Part shown: positions 17,791 through 27,217 of the stretch, piece by piece
Numbering within the stretch: position 1 is the first letter of the stretch
Layout of the letters: every line of letters starts with the position of its first letter
Assembly (NCBI GenBank): GCA_031553415.1
Contig: JAVBLO010000046.1
Location: forward strand, 1 to 64,000
Reading direction: 5' to 3'
Source: JAIRVZ01 sp031553415
GTDB lineage: Bacteria > Bacteroidota > Bacteroidia > Bacteroidales > Azobacteroidaceae
DNA length: 64,000 nt
Translations under genes and position numbers: made by a program
The notes under the pieces: model-generated
The model's database searches: none
What the model saw: only the letters and a program-made list of their open reading frames with translations
Told to the model about the DNA's origin: nothing

Positions 17791-19734
17791 TTAATTAATT
17801 TCCAAACCCAACTGCTCTATTTCTTTCTGCCAAAGGGCGCTGCTTGCATCGCTCGGCATACGCCAATCGCCACGTGGGGATAAATTGATTGAACCGACTT
17901 TTGGCCCGTCGGGCATGCAGGAACGTTTGAATTGCTGGCTGAAAAAACGCCGGAAGAAAACACTCATCCATTTCAGCATAATTTCATCTGTATATAAATT
18001 TTTGAATGCACTTTGAGCCATGAAGAATATTTTCCGTGGAGAAAAACCAAACCGGATAGTGTAATATAAAAAGAAATCATGCAATTCATACGGGCCGACA
18101 ATGTCTTCCGTTTTCTGTGCAATATTTCCGGAAGAATCAGTCGGAAGTAACTCCGGACTAACAGGAGTATCCACAATATCAAATAATACTTTGGCTGGTT
18201 TTTCTCCGACTTGTGTTTCCGCCACCCATTTCACCAAATAGCGGACTAATGTTTTAGGAATACTTGAATTCACAGCATACATCGACATGTGGTCACCATT
18301 ATATGTACACCAACCCAATGCCAATTCGGATAAATCTCCTGTACCAATAACAAATCCGCAAACCTGATTTGCAATATCCATTAATATTTGAGTACGCTCA
18401 CGAGCCTGGGCATTTTCAAAAGTAACATCATGAACAGATTCGTCATGTCCTATATCTTCAAAATGCTGCCGGCAAGCATTAACGATACTGATTTCCCTGA
18501 TAGAAATACCCAAGGCCTGCATCAAAGCCAATGAATTGTTATATGTCCTGCCTGTTGTACCAAATCCGGGCATTGTTACTCCAATAATATTTTCCCTTGG
18601 AACACCTATTATATCAAATGCTTTCACTGTAACTAAAAGAGCCAGTGTAGAATCCAATCCGCCGGATATACCTATTACCACATGCTTTGATTGCGTATGA
18701 AGTAAACGCCTGGACAAACCAAGTATCTGAATGGAGAAAATCTCCCGGCAATGTTCGTTATATGCTTCGTCAAAAGGAATAAAAGGTAACGGATTAATTG
18801 CCCTGTTAAATGTGGAATGGTAAATTACAGGTAGATATTCTATCTCAATTTTTCTATAATTTTCACATTCCGGTTGTTCCGGTCCGTAGGAAGTCAGCCT
18901 TTGCCTGTCAAACTGTAATCGTTCTATATCAATTTCATTCACAATTAATTGTTCTTCCAGAATAAATCGTTTTGATTCAGATAACAATATTCCATTTTCG
19001 TAAATCAATCCATTACCTGCAAAAACAATATCTGTGGTTGATTCTCCATATCCGGCCGAAGCATATACATAACCGGAAACACAACGTGCCGACTGCTGGT
19101 GGATTAATGACCGGAGATAATTATTTTTACCAATTAACTCATTGCTTGCAGAAAGATTAAAAATGATATGTGCCCCATTTACCGTATGTTTTGAACTTGG
19201 AGGAGAAGGCACCCACAAATCTTCACAAATTTCTATCGCAAACGAAGCGAATTTATCTCCGAATAAAAGTTCAATTCCAAAAGGAACAGAATGTTGACCT
19301 GCATATTCAACCGTTGTTCGAGTACATTTTTTAGCCGATTCAAACCACCTTTTTTCATAAAATTCGGAATAATTCGGGATATAGGTTTTAGGAACAATAC
19401 CCAATATTTTTCCCGACTGGCAAACAAGAGCTGTATTATACAACTTTCCTCCTGCACGTACCGGAGTTCCTATAATATAAATAGTACTGCAAACAGCCAG
19501 AGTTTCCAACAAACGTTTGACTTCAGATTCTGCCTGTTCAAGCAACAGATGTTGGTTAAACAAATCAGCACAGGTATAACCTGTAACAGACAATTCCGGA
19601 AAGCAAACGACCTGAACTTCCTGTTCGCATGCCTTTCTTACCAATTGTTCTATCTTTTGTCCATTAAAAGCACAATCGGCAATTTTTAATTCAGGGATTG
19701 CAGCAGCAACTCTTATAAATCCAAAATTCTCCAT
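17791..19734 (-). CDS. nadE: Glutamine-dependent NAD+ synthetase
   Basis: A 647-residue two-domain enzyme. The N-terminal half is a nitrilase-type glutaminase with the Glu-Lys-Cys triad (CFPELSVTGYTCADLF; Cys in AIEICEDLWVP). The C-terminal half is the synthetase with the PP-loop GISGGLDSTLAL and GTGDLSELALGWCTYNGDHM. It amidates deamido-NAD with ammonia from glutamine, the last step of NAD synthesis. Its neighbour nadB makes iminoaspartate at the start of the same pathway. The length is normal for the long bacterial form. Confidence 0.95.
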   Translation of the reverse strand: MENFGFIRVAAAIPELKIADCAFNGQKIEQLVRKACEQEVQVVCFPELSVTGYTCADLFNQHLLLEQAESEVKRLLETLAVCSTIYIIGTPVRAGGKLYNTALVCQSGKILGIVPKTYIPNYSEFYEKRWFESAKKCTRTTVEYAGQHSVPFGIELLFGDKFASFAIEICEDLWVPSPPSSKHTVNGAHIIFNLSASNELIGKNNYLRSLIHQQSARCVSGYVYASAGYGESTTDIVFAGNGLIYENGILLSESKRFILEEQLIVNEIDIERLQFDRQRLTSYGPEQPECENYRKIEIEYLPVIYHSTFNRAINPLPFIPFDEAYNEHCREIFSIQILGLSRRLLHTQSKHVVIGISGGLDSTLALLVTVKAFDIIGVPRENIIGVTMPGFGTTGRTYNNSLALMQALGISIREISIVNACRQHFEDIGHDESVHDVTFENAQARERTQILMDIANQVCGFVIGTGDLSELALGWCTYNGDHMSMYAVNSSIPKTLVRYLVKWVAETQVGEKPAKVLFDIVDTPVSPELLPTDSSGNIAQKTEDIVGPYELHDFFLYYTIRFGFSPRKIFFMAQSAFKNLYTDEIMLKWMSVFFRRFFSQQFKRSCMPDGPKVGSINLSPRGDWRMPSDASSALWQKEIEQLGLEIN

Positions 19735-19747
19735 ACAATTTTATTGA

Positions 19748-21319
19748 TTACAATAGGTTTTTGTTGGGATAATCGATTGTATAATGCAAGCCACGGCTTT
19801 CTTTACGTGCCATCGCTTGTTTTATCACCAAATAACTGATGTTGATAATATTACGCAATTCGCAAATATCCCGCGAAACAACTGAACGGATAAAAAGATT
19901 TTCCGTTTCCCGATATAAAATTTCCAAACGGTCTAATGCCCGTTTCAAACGAAGATTGGAGCGGACAATACCTACATAATTCGACATAATCAAACCGACT
20001 TCCTTCACACTTTGTGTAATCAATACCATTTCTTCTGGCAATGAAGTTCCCTCATCATTCCAAACCGGAATTTCTTCCTTGAATGTATGCTTATTGATAT
20101 GGGTAAGTGCATGCTTAGCAGCTGCATCTGCATAAACCACAGCTTCAATCAAAGAATTAGATGCTAACCTGTTAGCTCCATGAAGGCCTGTACAGGAACA
20201 TTCTCCGGCAGCATACAAACGACGAATAGTTGATTGGCCATCCAGGTCAACAACAATTCCTCCGCAAAGGTAATGGGCGGCAGGTGCAACAGGAATATAT
20301 TCTTTAGTAATATCTATTCCCTCACTCAGACATTTTTCATAAATATTCGGGAAATGCTTCTTTGTTTCTTCTGCATCTCTATGAGTGGCATCCAAATAAA
20401 CAAAATCATCACCACGGTTTTTCATTTCCGTATCAATAGCACGGGCTACAATATCACGCGGAGCCAAAGATTTACGCTCATCATATTTCTGCATAAACTC
20501 TTTTCCCGACTTTGTCCTTAGTACGGCACCATAACCACGCATGGCTTCCGTGATCAGAAACGATGGACGTTCTTTCGGATTATACAATGCCGTTGGGTGA
20601 AACTGCACAAATTCCATATCTTTTACCTGTCCCTTAGCACGGTATACCATGGCAATACCATCGCCTGTGGCAACCAAAGGATTTGTAGTTGTCTGATAAA
20701 TACTGCCAATACCACCAGTCGCAATCATGGTAACTTTGGACAGGAATGTATGGATATTATTGGTATGCTCATTTAAAATATAAGCTCCATAACATTCAAT
20801 ATTATCCATTTGCCGGGTTACCTTCACACCTAAGTGATGTTGCGTTAATATTTCTATTGCAAAATGGTGGTCAAATACTTTGATATTCGGATGACTTTTC
20901 ACCCGGTTAATCAGACTTTTCTGTATTTCAGCGCCTGTAGTATCTTTATGGTGCAATATGCGGAATTCAGAATGGCCACCTTCTTTATGTAAATCAAAAT
21001 TGCCCTTATCATCTTTATCAAAATCAACCCCCCATTTGATTAATTCCGTAATTTGGGCAGGTGCCTCTTTTACCACCTTTTCGACAACCGTTTTATCGCT
21101 ACAATTATCTCCGGCAATCAACGTATCTTTAATATGCTTTTCAAAATCATCAATCGGAGCTGTAACCGAAGCAATTCCTCCCTGGGCATAAAATGTATTG
21201 GCCTCTTCCAGAGTCGTTTTACAAATAACAGCAACACGGCCTTTATCGGCAACTTTGAGGGCAAAACTCATTCCGGCGATACCGGAACCAATTACAAGAA
21301 AATCAAATTTATGTACCAT
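19748..21319 (-). CDS. nadB: L-aspartate oxidase
   Basis: A 523-residue FAD enzyme oxidising L-aspartate to iminoaspartate, the first step of NAD synthesis. It has the N-terminal Rossmann dinucleotide motif FLVIGSGIAGMSFALKVA, ANTFYAQGGIASV, the substrate region HKEGGHSEFRILHHKDTTG, and the late GECSCTGLHGANRLASNSL motif. The helical C-terminal domain matches the fumarate reductase flavoprotein family. It is the first gene of a run with nadE and folP. NadA and NadC are not in the window. Confidence 0.95.
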   Translation of the reverse strand: MVHKFDFLVIGSGIAGMSFALKVADKGRVAVICKTTLEEANTFYAQGGIASVTAPIDDFEKHIKDTLIAGDNCSDKTVVEKVVKEAPAQITELIKWGVDFDKDDKGNFDLHKEGGHSEFRILHHKDTTGAEIQKSLINRVKSHPNIKVFDHHFAIEILTQHHLGVKVTRQMDNIECYGAYILNEHTNNIHTFLSKVTMIATGGIGSIYQTTTNPLVATGDGIAMVYRAKGQVKDMEFVQFHPTALYNPKERPSFLITEAMRGYGAVLRTKSGKEFMQKYDERKSLAPRDIVARAIDTEMKNRGDDFVYLDATHRDAEETKKHFPNIYEKCLSEGIDITKEYIPVAPAAHYLCGGIVVDLDGQSTIRRLYAAGECSCTGLHGANRLASNSLIEAVVYADAAAKHALTHINKHTFKEEIPVWNDEGTSLPEEMVLITQSVKEVGLIMSNYVGIVRSNLRLKRALDRLEILYRETENLFIRSVVSRDICELRNIINISYLVIKQAMARKESRGLHYTIDYPNKNLL

Positions 21320-21341
21320 AGTTTAATGTGCCAATTTTATA

Positions 21342-21475
21342 ATATGCCAATGTGCCAATTGAAAAGACAATATCGTTCAGCAACATACAAATAATAGAGC
21401 ACAAAGTTAATGAATAATGAGTTTTGTTTCTATCTTTGAAACGAAATTGTTTGTTAATTGGCACATTGGCATATT
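21342..21475. repeat. Inverted pair, AATTGGCACATTGGCATATT family
   Basis: Arms of 20 bp (21342-21361 and 21456-21475) are exact complements. A shorter extra unit lies at 21326-21336. The same unit recurs at 53191-53241 and 54161-54182. It fills most of the nadB-lpdA spacer. Confidence 0.85.
21431..21438 (+). promoter_or_regulatory. Probable -7 box for lpdA
   Basis: TATCTTTG fits the Bacteroidetes -7 consensus and lies 64 nt upstream of the lpdA start, inside the loop between the two repeat arms. No clear -33 element is seen. Confidence 0.4.
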
Positions 21476-21501
21476 AATCAATTGAATTATTTAAATTTAT
21501 C

Positions 21502-22845
21502 ATGAATTACGACATTGCTATTATTGGAGGCGGCCCTGCCGGATATACTGCGGCTGAACTCGCCGGGAAAAACGGGTTAAAAACCATATTATTTGAAAAA
21601 AACGCCTTGGGTGGAGTTTGTTTGAATGAAGGATGCGTTCCAACAAAAACGCTGCTTTATTCGGCTAAATTATTGCAAATATCCAAAGATTCAGGCAAAT
21701 ATGGCATTGACGGCAACAATCCGGTATTTGATTTATCAAAAATTATACAACGGAAAAATAAGGTTGTCCGTAAACTCAATGCGGGTATCCGGGCAAAAAT
21801 GCAGGAAGCCAGTGTTGAAGTAATTGCTGGAGAAGCACAAATTATTTCAAATGATAAAAATGAAGTATGCATCACATGTAATGACCAAACATTTTCAGCC
21901 AAACATTTATTGATATGCACAGGTTCGGAAAATATATTGCCCCCAATTCCCGGACTTTCTGAAATTGAATTCCTGACTTCCCGCGAAGCTCTTAACCAGA
22001 AAGAACGCCCTGAATCATTATTGGTTATCGGAGGAGGAGTCATTGGTATTGAATTCGCATCATTCTATAATACATTAGGCACAAAAGTTATTATAGTTGA
22101 AATGCTGGATGAAATCCTCGGCGGCATGGATAAAGAACTTTCAGCTATGTTGAGAAGCGAATATACCAAGAAAGGAATCGAATTCCACCTGAACTCCAAA
22201 GTCATTTCGGTAAACGGGAATGTAACCACCATAGAAAAAAACGGAGAAATAATCGAACTACAGTCAGAAAAAATATTGGTCAGCACAGGCCGCCGTCCGG
22301 TTACAAAAGGATTTGGTTTGGAAAATTTAAACCTGGAAATGTTCCGGTCAGGAATAAAAGTAAACGAATACATGCAAACATCTGCGGCAAATATATATGC
22401 CTGCGGAGACATAACCGGATCTTCATTATTGGCCCATACAGCTGTCCGGGAGGCAGAAATTGCCATTGAACACATTTTAAGTCATTCGGAAAAAATGAGT
22501 TATAAAGCCATTCCGGGAATTGTTTATACCAATCCGGAAATTGCCGGAGTCGGCTTGACGGAAGAAAACTTGCAGACACAAAACATCCCTTATAAAAAGA
22601 AAATGTTGTCACTCTCCTATTCCGGTCGTTTTGTAGCCGAAAATGAAATGGGAAATGGTGTATGCAAGATTTTACTGTCGGAAGACGAGACCATCCTTGG
22701 TGTTCACATATTGGGAAATCCGGCATCCGAAATTATTGTGATTGCCGGAATTGCCATAGCCAAAGGGATGAGAGCAAAAGAATTGCAAAGTATGATTTTT
22801 CCACATCCTACAGTTGGAGAAATCATCAAGGAAACTTTGTTTTAA
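21502..22845 (+). CDS. lpdA: Dihydrolipoyl dehydrogenase
   Basis: A 447-residue FAD-dependent disulfide oxidoreductase. It has the N-terminal FAD motif IIGGGPAGYTAAELAG, the redox centre GGVCLNEGCVPTKTLL (CxxxxC), the NAD motif VIGGGVIGIEFASFY, the FAD segment ANIYACGDITG, and the C-terminal HPTVGEI with the catalytic His. It reoxidises dihydrolipoamide in 2-oxoacid dehydrogenase or glycine cleavage complexes; the other subunits are not nearby. The gene ends at the ESGELR-type inverted repeat shared with the convergent CorC-like gene. Confidence 0.93.
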   Translation: MNYDIAIIGGGPAGYTAAELAGKNGLKTILFEKNALGGVCLNEGCVPTKTLLYSAKLLQISKDSGKYGIDGNNPVFDLSKIIQRKNKVVRKLNAGIRAKMQEASVEVIAGEAQIISNDKNEVCITCNDQTFSAKHLLICTGSENILPPIPGLSEIEFLTSREALNQKERPESLLVIGGGVIGIEFASFYNTLGTKVIIVEMLDEILGGMDKELSAMLRSEYTKKGIEFHLNSKVISVNGNVTTIEKNGEIIELQSEKILVSTGRRPVTKGFGLENLNLEMFRSGIKVNEYMQTSAANIYACGDITGSSLLAHTAVREAEIAIEHILSHSEKMSYKAIPGIVYTNPEIAGVGLTEENLQTQNIPYKKKMLSLSYSGRFVAENEMGNGVCKILLSEDETILGVHILGNPASEIIVIAGIAIAKGMRAKELQSMIFPHPTVGEIIKETLF

Positions 22846-22918
22846 TTGAGAGTGGAGAATTGAGAATGAAAATAAAGTAAAATTCTCAATTCTCCACTCT
22901 CAATTCTCCACTCTCAAT
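22845..22918. repeat. Inverted repeat ATTGAGAGTGGAGAATTGAG family
   Basis: A 23-bp arm at 22845-22867 is an exact complement of 22882-22904, followed by another unit to 22918. The right arm and its extension encode the last residues (IESGELRVEN) of the CorC-like protein. The hairpin lies between two convergent genes and could serve as a terminator. Confidence 0.85.
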
Positions 22919-24199
22919 TTTTATAAGAACCTTATCAATCCGGTTACCTTCCATTTTATCGATTTTAAAGGTAAATTTTTTCCAGGAAAAAGTTTCGCCG
23001 GCTTTGGGCAGATGTCCCAGATGATGAAGGATAAATCCGGCTATTGTATCCAACTGTTCATCCTGGAAATATAATTCTTCACTATCAAAATAACTCAAAA
23101 AATCGTAGAATGAAACACGTCCATCAACAGAATAACTCTTATCTTCTAATTTTATAATATCCTTATCGATTTCATCTTCTCCGTGAACATCACCAACAAT
23201 CGACTCAAAAATATCTTTCAATGTGACCATTCCTTCTGGATTACCATATTCATCAACGATAAAACAAACATTGGCACGACGCCGCTTTAAGCGTTCCATC
23301 ACTTTATAAACGGTAATATTTCCGGGAACAAAAAGTGCAGGACGGGATAGTTCTTCCAAAGTTGCATTGTCTGGTGCAGCAAAAATATCTTTTGTCATGA
23401 CAACCCCTTTGATATTATCCAAATCTTTATCACACAAAGGATAAATAGAATGCAAGTTTTCCCGCACATAAGGAATAAACTCCTTTCTCGTCATCCTGAT
23501 ATCCAACCATTTCAATTCATCTTTATGAGTCATCAAAGAAGAAATATACCTATCGCCCAAATCAAAAACCTTATCGATAATATCTTGTTCCACACTGGCA
23601 ATTTCCCCTTGTTTCGTGCTTTCATCAATCATCGACTTTATTTCGTCTTCCGTGATTATATCATTTTTATTTTCAAGCCGCAACAATTTTACAATAAGAT
23701 TTGTGGACATAGAAAGAAGCCAGATAAAAGGAAATGTCACCCGGCTAACAACATTCATCATGGGAGTTATTGTTTTGGATATTTTTTCAGGGCTGGAAAG
23801 GCCAATCCGTTTAGGGACTAATTCACCCAATACCAATGTAAAATAAGTTACAATAAAAACGACCACAACAGTGGCTAACCCATCGCTAAATCGAGATATA
23901 AAAGAATATTGACTAAAAAATCCGCTGAGTGCATGTTGTATGCCCGCACCCGAAAAAATACCGGTTAAAATACCGATTGTAGTAACGCCAATCTGTACAG
24001 TTGATAAAAACTTATCTGGATTACTTAATAATCCTAAAGTTCTCTTTGCCTTTTTATCCCCGCGTTTAGCTTCTGTTTCCAACTTGGATTTCCGGACAGA
24101 AATAAGGGAAATTTCCGACATCGAGAAAAGGCCGTTCAATAAAATTAAACCGATAATTATAAATACTTCATCCATAATAATTAGCTGATGAGTAGACAA
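22886..24199 (-). CDS. HlyC/CorC-family CBS-domain membrane protein
   Basis: A 437-residue membrane protein. Residues about 8-205 are the DUF21 (CNNM) domain with about four transmembrane helices. Two CBS domains follow (about 215-345), then a C-terminal CorC_HlyC domain (SVDGRVSFYDFLSYF onward). Relatives act in magnesium/cobalt efflux or resistance; in Bacteroidetes the GldE gliding protein belongs to the same family. The last ten residues (IESGELRVEN) are encoded by an intergenic repeat, so the ancestral stop was probably earlier. The start at 24199 may be replaced by the Met nine codons later (MDEVFIIIG). Confidence 0.88.
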   Translation of the reverse strand: MSTHQLIIMDEVFIIIGLILLNGLFSMSEISLISVRKSKLETEAKRGDKKAKRTLGLLSNPDKFLSTVQIGVTTIGILTGIFSGAGIQHALSGFFSQYSFISRFSDGLATVVVVFIVTYFTLVLGELVPKRIGLSSPEKISKTITPMMNVVSRVTFPFIWLLSMSTNLIVKLLRLENKNDIITEDEIKSMIDESTKQGEIASVEQDIIDKVFDLGDRYISSLMTHKDELKWLDIRMTRKEFIPYVRENLHSIYPLCDKDLDNIKGVVMTKDIFAAPDNATLEELSRPALFVPGNITVYKVMERLKRRRANVCFIVDEYGNPEGMVTLKDIFESIVGDVHGEDEIDKDIIKLEDKSYSVDGRVSFYDFLSYFDSEELYFQDEQLDTIAGFILHHLGHLPKAGETFSWKKFTFKIDKMEGNRIDKVLIKIESGELRVEN

Positions 24200-24237
24200 G
24201 TAGACGAGTTAAAAGTATACCTGTTTTACTTGTCTAC
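24192..24237. repeat. Inverted repeat GTAGACAAGTA
   Basis: GTAGACAAGTA at 24192-24202 is the exact complement of 24227-24237. It lies in the divergent spacer between the CorC-like gene and engB. A -7-like TATCTTTG upstream of engB follows at about 24304-24311. Confidence 0.6.
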
Positions 24238-24334
24238 TAACACCCAACTATGTGTTTAGGTTGTGAAGTTGCTAAAATTTTTCATAAAACAAAAATAGAA
24301 TGGTTATCTTTGTTGTGAATTAGCAAAAAATCTC

Positions 24335-24937
24335 ATGAATATAAAATCTGCAGAATTCCTTATCAGCAATACGGAGGTAAGTAAGTGCCCGCAGGACGGC
24401 AAACCGGAATATGCCTTCATAGGCCGGTCAAACGTGGGGAAATCGTCCCTCATTAATATGCTTACCAACAAAAAAGGATTGGCTATGACATCTTCAACTC
24501 CGGGGAAAACACAACTAATCAACCATTTCATCATCAATAATGAATGGTATTTAGTCGATTTACCCGGTTACGGATATGCGCAACGTGGAAAAAAAGGCCG
24601 CGACAAAATACAACAAATCATAGATCATTATCTGGATAAAAGAGAAGAATTAACCTGTCTTTTCGTACTTCTTGATTGCCGGCATGAACCCCAAAAAATA
24701 GATTTGGAATTTATTGAAAAACTCGGCGAAAGCGGAATTCCCTTTGCTATCATCTTCACAAAAACCGACAAAATTTCGGCAGGAAAATTAAGTGCTAATC
24801 TTGAAATATATAAATCCAAATTATTGGAAACGTGGGAAGAACTCCCTCCCATTTTCACAACTTCTTCCGAACACAAAAAGGGGAAAGACGAAGTGCTGGA
24901 ATACATTGAAGAAATTAACGCTTCTATCAAAAATTGA
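24335..24937 (+). CDS. engB: Ribosome biogenesis GTPase EngB/YsxC
   Basis: A 200-residue GTPase. It has G1 GRSNVGKSS, G2 with SSTPGKTQ, G3 DLPGYGYA, G4 TKTDK and a late G5 region (TTSSEHKKG). It binds GTP and assists assembly of the large ribosomal subunit, and is essential in many bacteria. The length is typical. It is followed 48 nt later by the DUF4494 gene. The spacing of motifs and the extended N-terminus before GRSNVGKSS are as expected for YsxC. Confidence 0.95.
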   Translation: MNIKSAEFLISNTEVSKCPQDGKPEYAFIGRSNVGKSSLINMLTNKKGLAMTSSTPGKTQLINHFIINNEWYLVDLPGYGYAQRGKKGRDKIQQIIDHYLDKREELTCLFVLLDCRHEPQKIDLEFIEKLGESGIPFAIIFTKTDKISAGKLSANLEIYKSKLLETWEELPPIFTTSSEHKKGKDEVLEYIEEINASIKN

Positions 24938-24985
24938 TGAAGATTGTTTTATCTTTGCATGATTTTTTAAAATAAATATAAGAAA

Positions 24986-25414
24986 ATGAATTGGTTTGAA
25001 TGTAAAGTTTCTTACGAGAAAATAGAAAACGGTATTCCGAAAAAAGCATCTGAGTCTTATTTGGTCGATGCCTTGTCTTTCACTGAAGCAGAAGCACGTA
25101 TCATAGAAGAATTAAGACCAATGATTTCCGGTGAATTTACCATTTCCAATATTAAACGCGCACGCATTGCCGAACTTTTCTTCAATGAAAACGGAGACAG
25201 ATATTATAAATTCAAGGTATTATATATCACATTAGATGAAAAATCCGGAGCAGAAAAGAAAACTGCAGTACAAATGCTGGCTCAAGCCTGTGATTTAAAA
25301 GAAGCAATCGCCATACTTGAAGAAGGAATGAAAGGTACCATGAGCGATTACGAAATCGCCTCTGTATCCGACACTCCAATCATGGATATTTTCCCATTTT
25401 CGGCAGATAAATAA
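24986..25414 (+). CDS. DUF4494 domain-containing protein
   Basis: A 142-residue soluble protein starting MNWFECKVSYEKIENGIPKK, recognised as the DUF4494 family of Bacteroidetes. Its function is unknown. It has no signal peptide or membrane segment. A -7-like TATCTTTG stands upstream at about 24950-24957, so it may have its own promoter. The gene lies between engB and the YggS-family gene, a common neighbourhood in this phylum, which hints at a housekeeping role without defining it. Confidence 0.8.
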   Translation: MNWFECKVSYEKIENGIPKKASESYLVDALSFTEAEARIIEELRPMISGEFTISNIKRARIAELFFNENGDRYYKFKVLYITLDEKSGAEKKTAVQMLAQACDLKEAIAILEEGMKGTMSDYEIASVSDTPIMDIFPFSADK

Positions 25415-25417
25415 TAT

Positions 25418-25465
25418 TGAAAAATGAAAAATAAGATTAATTTTTAATTGTTCATTTTTAATTTT
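25418..25465. repeat. AT-rich inverted repeat (AAAAATGAA / TTCATTTTT)
   Basis: The spacer between the DUF4494 and YggS genes is a near-palindrome built from AAAAATGAA and its complement. It resembles other intergenic inverted repeats in this region. Confidence 0.5.
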
Positions 25466-25475
25466 TAATTCCAAG

Positions 25476-26147
25476 ATGGAAATTTCCAACGAACTCCAAG
25501 ATATCTGGGACGAGCTTCCTTCTAATGTCAGGTTAGTTGCCGTTTCAAAATTTCATCCTGCAGAGGTGCTTATGGAAGCGTATAATGCAGGACAAAGGAT
25601 TTTTGGAGAAAGTAAAGTTCAGGAACTGACAGCCAAATATGAAATTCTTCCAAAAGATATAGAATGGCATTTTATCGGGCATTTGCAAACGAACAAAATA
25701 AAATATATCGTTCCGTTTGTTTCCATGATTCACAGCATCGACAGTGTAAATTTGTTACAGGAAGTCGATAAATATGCAGGTAAAGTAGGAAAAAAAATAA
25801 ATGTATTACTCCAAATCCATATTGCAAAAGAAGAAACAAAATATGGCTTTACTGAAGATGAATGCTATGAATTTCTAAATTCCGGAACACATAAAACACT
25901 GAACAACATTAATATATGTGGTTTAATGGGTATGGCAACACTCACAGAAGATATAAATGCAGTCCGTTCGGAATTCAGAGGATTATATTCTTTCTTTAAT
26001 AAACTGAAACAAAAAAATTTCTCATCTGACGATAATTTCGGGGAACTTTCTATGGGTATGAGCGACGATTATCATATCGCAATTGAGGAAGGAAGCACTC
26101 TGGTTCGCATTGGAAGTAAAATATTTGGAGAAAGACAGTATTATTAA
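25476..26147 (+). CDS. YggS-family pyridoxal phosphate homeostasis protein
   Basis: A 223-residue protein of the PLPBP family, a single TIM barrel. The PLP-binding lysine lies in LVAVSKFHPAEVLMEAYNAG. Family segments include FGESKVQEL, WHFIGHLQTNKIKYI, HSIDSVNL, MGMATLTED and LSMGMSDDYHIAIEEGSTLVRIGSKIFG. It binds PLP and helps vitamin B6 and amino acid balance; no catalytic reaction is known. The gene is followed by the DHOD-like gene 35 nt downstream. Confidence 0.93.
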   Translation: MEISNELQDIWDELPSNVRLVAVSKFHPAEVLMEAYNAGQRIFGESKVQELTAKYEILPKDIEWHFIGHLQTNKIKYIVPFVSMIHSIDSVNLLQEVDKYAGKVGKKINVLLQIHIAKEETKYGFTEDECYEFLNSGTHKTLNNINICGLMGMATLTEDINAVRSEFRGLYSFFNKLKQKNFSSDDNFGELSMGMSDDYHIAIEEGSTLVRIGSKIFGERQYY

Positions 26148-26182
26148 TAGATTTGCAGCGAAAAACATCAAATAGATAGCAC

Positions 26183-27163
26183 ATGAAAAATTTTTTAGAA
26201 ACAAGATATGCAGGCCTTAATCTCAGGAATCCTATTATAGTAGGAAGTTCAGGGCTTACAAATAGTGTTGATAAAATAAAAGATTTAGAAAAAGCAGGAG
26301 CAGGGGCAGTAGTATTGAAGTCTTTATTTGAAGAACAAATTTCAATGCAATCCAATTGGTTACTGGAAAACGGAGACTACCCCGAAGCAAATGATTACAT
26401 TTCCCAGTATGTAAAAAACCACGAAATCACTGACTATCTCGAACTAATCCAACAGGCAAAATCGAACTGCCGCATTCCCATAATCGCCAGTATTAACTGT
26501 TACAAATCAAATTCCTGGACAGAATTTGCCCATCAAATTGAAATGGCAGGTTCCGATGCAATTGAATTGAATATTTTTGTTTTGCACACAGAAATAAACA
26601 CCAATTCTGATGCACTGGAAAACGAATATATCCGGATTTTGAACAAACTAAAAGAAGTTGTAAATATTCCGGTAACAGTTAAAATAGGAAAGCAATTCAA
26701 TAACATACCCAATTTCGTCAATAAACTTTATGCCAATGGAGCTGCTGGTGTTGTGCTTTTCAACAGGTTTTATCAACCCGACATTGATATAAACAAACTG
26801 CAATTCGTTTCAGGACAAGTATTTAGTTCTCATTCAGACATTGCCGACACCTTGCGTTGGACAGCTATTGTCGCAGGGCGTGTACCACAAATATCATTAG
26901 CAGCCTCAACTGGCATACACGAATGGGAAGATGTGATTAAATGTATTTTGGCAGGCGCTTCAGCAGTAGAGCTCTGCAGTTCGATTTATCAACATGGAAA
27001 TGAGTTGATAGGACAAATATGCCGCGGACTGGAAGAGTGGATGTTATCAATGAACTTCAAATCAGTAGAAACTTTCACCGGAAAATTGAATGGAGCTAAT
27101 ATAGCAGACCCGTCATTATATGAAAGGATACAATTTATGAAATACTTTTCAAACAGGGACTAA
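26183..27163 (+). CDS. Dihydroorotate dehydrogenase-like protein
   Basis: A 326-residue TIM-barrel flavoprotein of the DHOD-like superfamily. It has NPIIVGSSGLTNSVDKIKDLEKAGAGAVVLKS near the N-terminus, IASINCY, IELNIFV, VTVKIG, GVVLFNRF and ASTGIHEWEDVIKCILAGASAVELCS. This form, with KSLFEEQI, is the Bacteroidetes DHOD-like family rather than the usual PyrD; the active-site Cys or Ser of true PyrD is not clear, so orotate synthesis is uncertain. A strong hairpin terminator follows at 27169. Confidence 0.85.
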   Translation: MKNFLETRYAGLNLRNPIIVGSSGLTNSVDKIKDLEKAGAGAVVLKSLFEEQISMQSNWLLENGDYPEANDYISQYVKNHEITDYLELIQQAKSNCRIPIIASINCYKSNSWTEFAHQIEMAGSDAIELNIFVLHTEINTNSDALENEYIRILNKLKEVVNIPVTVKIGKQFNNIPNFVNKLYANGAAGVVLFNRFYQPDIDINKLQFVSGQVFSSHSDIADTLRWTAIVAGRVPQISLAASTGIHEWEDVIKCILAGASAVELCSSIYQHGNELIGQICRGLEEWMLSMNFKSVETFTGKLNGANIADPSLYERIQFMKYFSNRD

Positions 27164-27168
27164 AAAAA

Positions 27169-27200
27169 TAAACCTCTCAAAATGAGAGGTTTATTTTTTT
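27169..27200. terminator. Rho-independent terminator between convergent genes
   Basis: A ten-base stem TAAACCTCTC / GAGAGGTTTA with a five-base loop (27169-27193) is followed by seven T. An A-run on the left side lets it work for the minus-strand gene ending at 27218 too. Confidence 0.85.
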
Positions 27201-27217
27201 ATATGATATTCAAAATA

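Noticed and set aside
22301..22726. 141-codon minus-strand frame in lpdA
   Set aside because: It is antisense to conserved lpdA motifs and has no promoter or family features.
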